In this document: positions 62,025-62,720 of the stretch, piece by piece
Layout of the letters: each line of letters opens with the position of its first letter
Position numbering within the stretch: the first letter of the stretch is position 1
Assembly: GCA_036661035.1 (NCBI GenBank)
Contig: JAVWZM010000002.1
Coordinates: forward strand, 1-62,720
Length of the DNA: 62,720 bases
Origin: JAGPHI01 sp036661035
GTDB lineage: Bacteria; Bacillota; Clostridia; Oscillospirales; Ruminococcaceae
Direction of reading: 5' to 3'
Notes under the pieces: generated by a model
What the model was told of the DNA's origin: nothing
What the model saw: only the letters and a program-made list of their open reading frames with translations
Databases searched by the model: none
Made by a program: the position numbers and the translations under genes

Positions 62025-62621
62025 ATGAAATTGTATTCTTTTAACGCGCTTGTATCGCGCATGAAATACATTACCCGTTGGGGGCTGATGCGCTCGTCGC
62101 GCACAGAAACACTGTGCGAGCATACTGCCGATACGGCTATAGTTGCGCATACCTTGGCATCTGTGGCAAAAAATGTGTTTGGCATGGAGGTAAGCCCCGA
62201 AAAAATAGCGGTTGCCGCCCTTTATCATGACGCACCCGAAATATTAACGGGCGACATGCCAACGCCTGTAAAATATAAAAACAACGCTCTCAAAAACGAA
62301 TATAAGGCGCTTGAAAACGAAGCCGCAAACGCCCTTTGCCGCCTTGTGCCCGAAGAAATAAAAGACGATATGCAAAGCTATCTTTTGCAAACGAACCTTA
62401 CACCCGAAGAAAAAAAGCTTTTGAAAGCTGCGGACAGAATATCCGCGCTGATAAAATGCATTGAAGAAGAGCAAAGCGGAAACAGAGAATTTGTACGTGC
62501 CAAGGAGCAACAGCTTACAGCACTTGTGGGTATGAACAGCGAGGTTGTGCAATATTTTATAGAGCATATGCTGCCATGCTACGAATATAACCTAGACGAG
62601 CTTACCCACGGCGATTTTTAG
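62025..62621 (+). CDS. yfbR: 5'-deoxynucleotidase, YfbR-like HD protein
   Basis: A 198-aa HD-domain enzyme that removes the 5' phosphate of deoxynucleoside monophosphates. The metal residues are in TLCEHTADTAIVAH near residue 27, ALYHDAPEILTGDMPTPVK near 65 and KAADRISALIKCIEEE near 135, the normal YfbR order. The start is the ATG at 62025, seven bases after AGAGG; the frame is open upstream. The stop is TAG. It is divergent from yfhO. Confidence 0.9.
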   Translation: MKLYSFNALVSRMKYITRWGLMRSSRTETLCEHTADTAIVAHTLASVAKNVFGMEVSPEKIAVAALYHDAPEILTGDMPTPVKYKNNALKNEYKALENEAANALCRLVPEEIKDDMQSYLLQTNLTPEEKKLLKAADRISALIKCIEEEQSGNREFVRAKEQQLTALVGMNSEVVQYFIEHMLPCYEYNLDELTHGDF

Positions 62622-62634
62622 TGTTCACCTGTTT

Positions 62635-62720
62635 TTATTAAAACTGTTTCGCAAAACAGTTTTAATTGTGCATGTGCGATAGCACGCACATAAGATAAGT
62701 TTTTTAATAAACAAGTCCGC
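62635..62720 (+). repeat. Mosaic hairpin repeat R1, copy 8 (C, B and half of A, cut by the window edge)
   Basis: Module C (TAAAACTGTTTCGC and its complement, 62638-62663), module B (ATGTGC...GCACAT, 62672-62691), then GATAAGTTTTTTAATAAAC and the first half of module A up to the edge. This is the most complete order seen, C-B-A. Confidence 0.8.

Overview
The window looks like chromosomal DNA from an endospore-forming member of the Clostridia (Bacillota). The whole spoIIIAA-AH operon is present, together with a sigma-H-like factor, an HrcA/CIRCE operator, a T-box leader, a GatCAB amidotransferase and strong AGGAGG-type ribosome binding sites. Gene order from spoIIIAA through asp23, nusB, xseAB, ispA, dxs, tlyA, nadK, argR and recN is the conserved clostridial arrangement. 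This is core chromosome. I see no prophage, CRISPR array or intact transposon.

Layout. 1-5.6 kb (minus): the start of a membrane protein that runs off the left edge, then a topoisomerase IV-type pair (parE, parC) behind a zinc-ribbon membrane protein. 5.7-11.9 kb (plus, one gene minus): CIRCE-controlled htpG, a solitary 197-aa protein, an HD/HD-GYP protein with a DNA-repair methyltransferase, and a cytidylate-kinase-like protein. 11.9-13.5 kb: tyrS behind a tyrosine T-box. 13.5-29 kb (minus): recN, argR, nadK, tlyA and dxs, then ispA, xseAB, a TsaD paralogue, nusB, asp23 and spoIIIAH-AA. 29-34.6 kb (minus): ligA-gatCAB. 34.8-38.8 kb (plus): an acetyltransferase, DnaD- and DnaC-like proteins and a MATE transporter. 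39-51.8 kb: tetR, prfB, a RING/zinc-ribbon membrane protein, galU, a histidine phosphatase, an XRE regulator, an HD-GYP protein, and a galactose group (galK, AraC regulator, sugar-binding lipoprotein) followed by an rRNA methyltransferase. 51.9-62.7 kb: a 46-aa Lys-rich protein, an amidohydrolase, a YbaK deacylase, a zinc-ribbon protein, a decayed tRNA-like sequence, a sigma-H-like factor, MATE, Tex, YfhO and YfbR.

Main points for a second look. (1) dxs is full length and in frame but carries a TAG at codon 106, although TAG ends about 18 of the ~58 other genes here, so the code is not reassigned. (2) A mosaic intergenic repeat built from up to three hairpins occurs in eight copies in this window. 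(3) A second structured repeat flanks galU in three copies, with an apparent compensatory base change. (4) A GC-rich hairpin repeat occurs twice in inverted orientation. (5) Three spaced TGTYAAATAAAGT repeats at about 8.3 kb may be the end of a lost insertion sequence.

Start sites were moved from the longest possible ORF to the codon served by a ribosome binding site wherever the sequence decided it. All functional names come from reading motifs and gene order; no database search was run.
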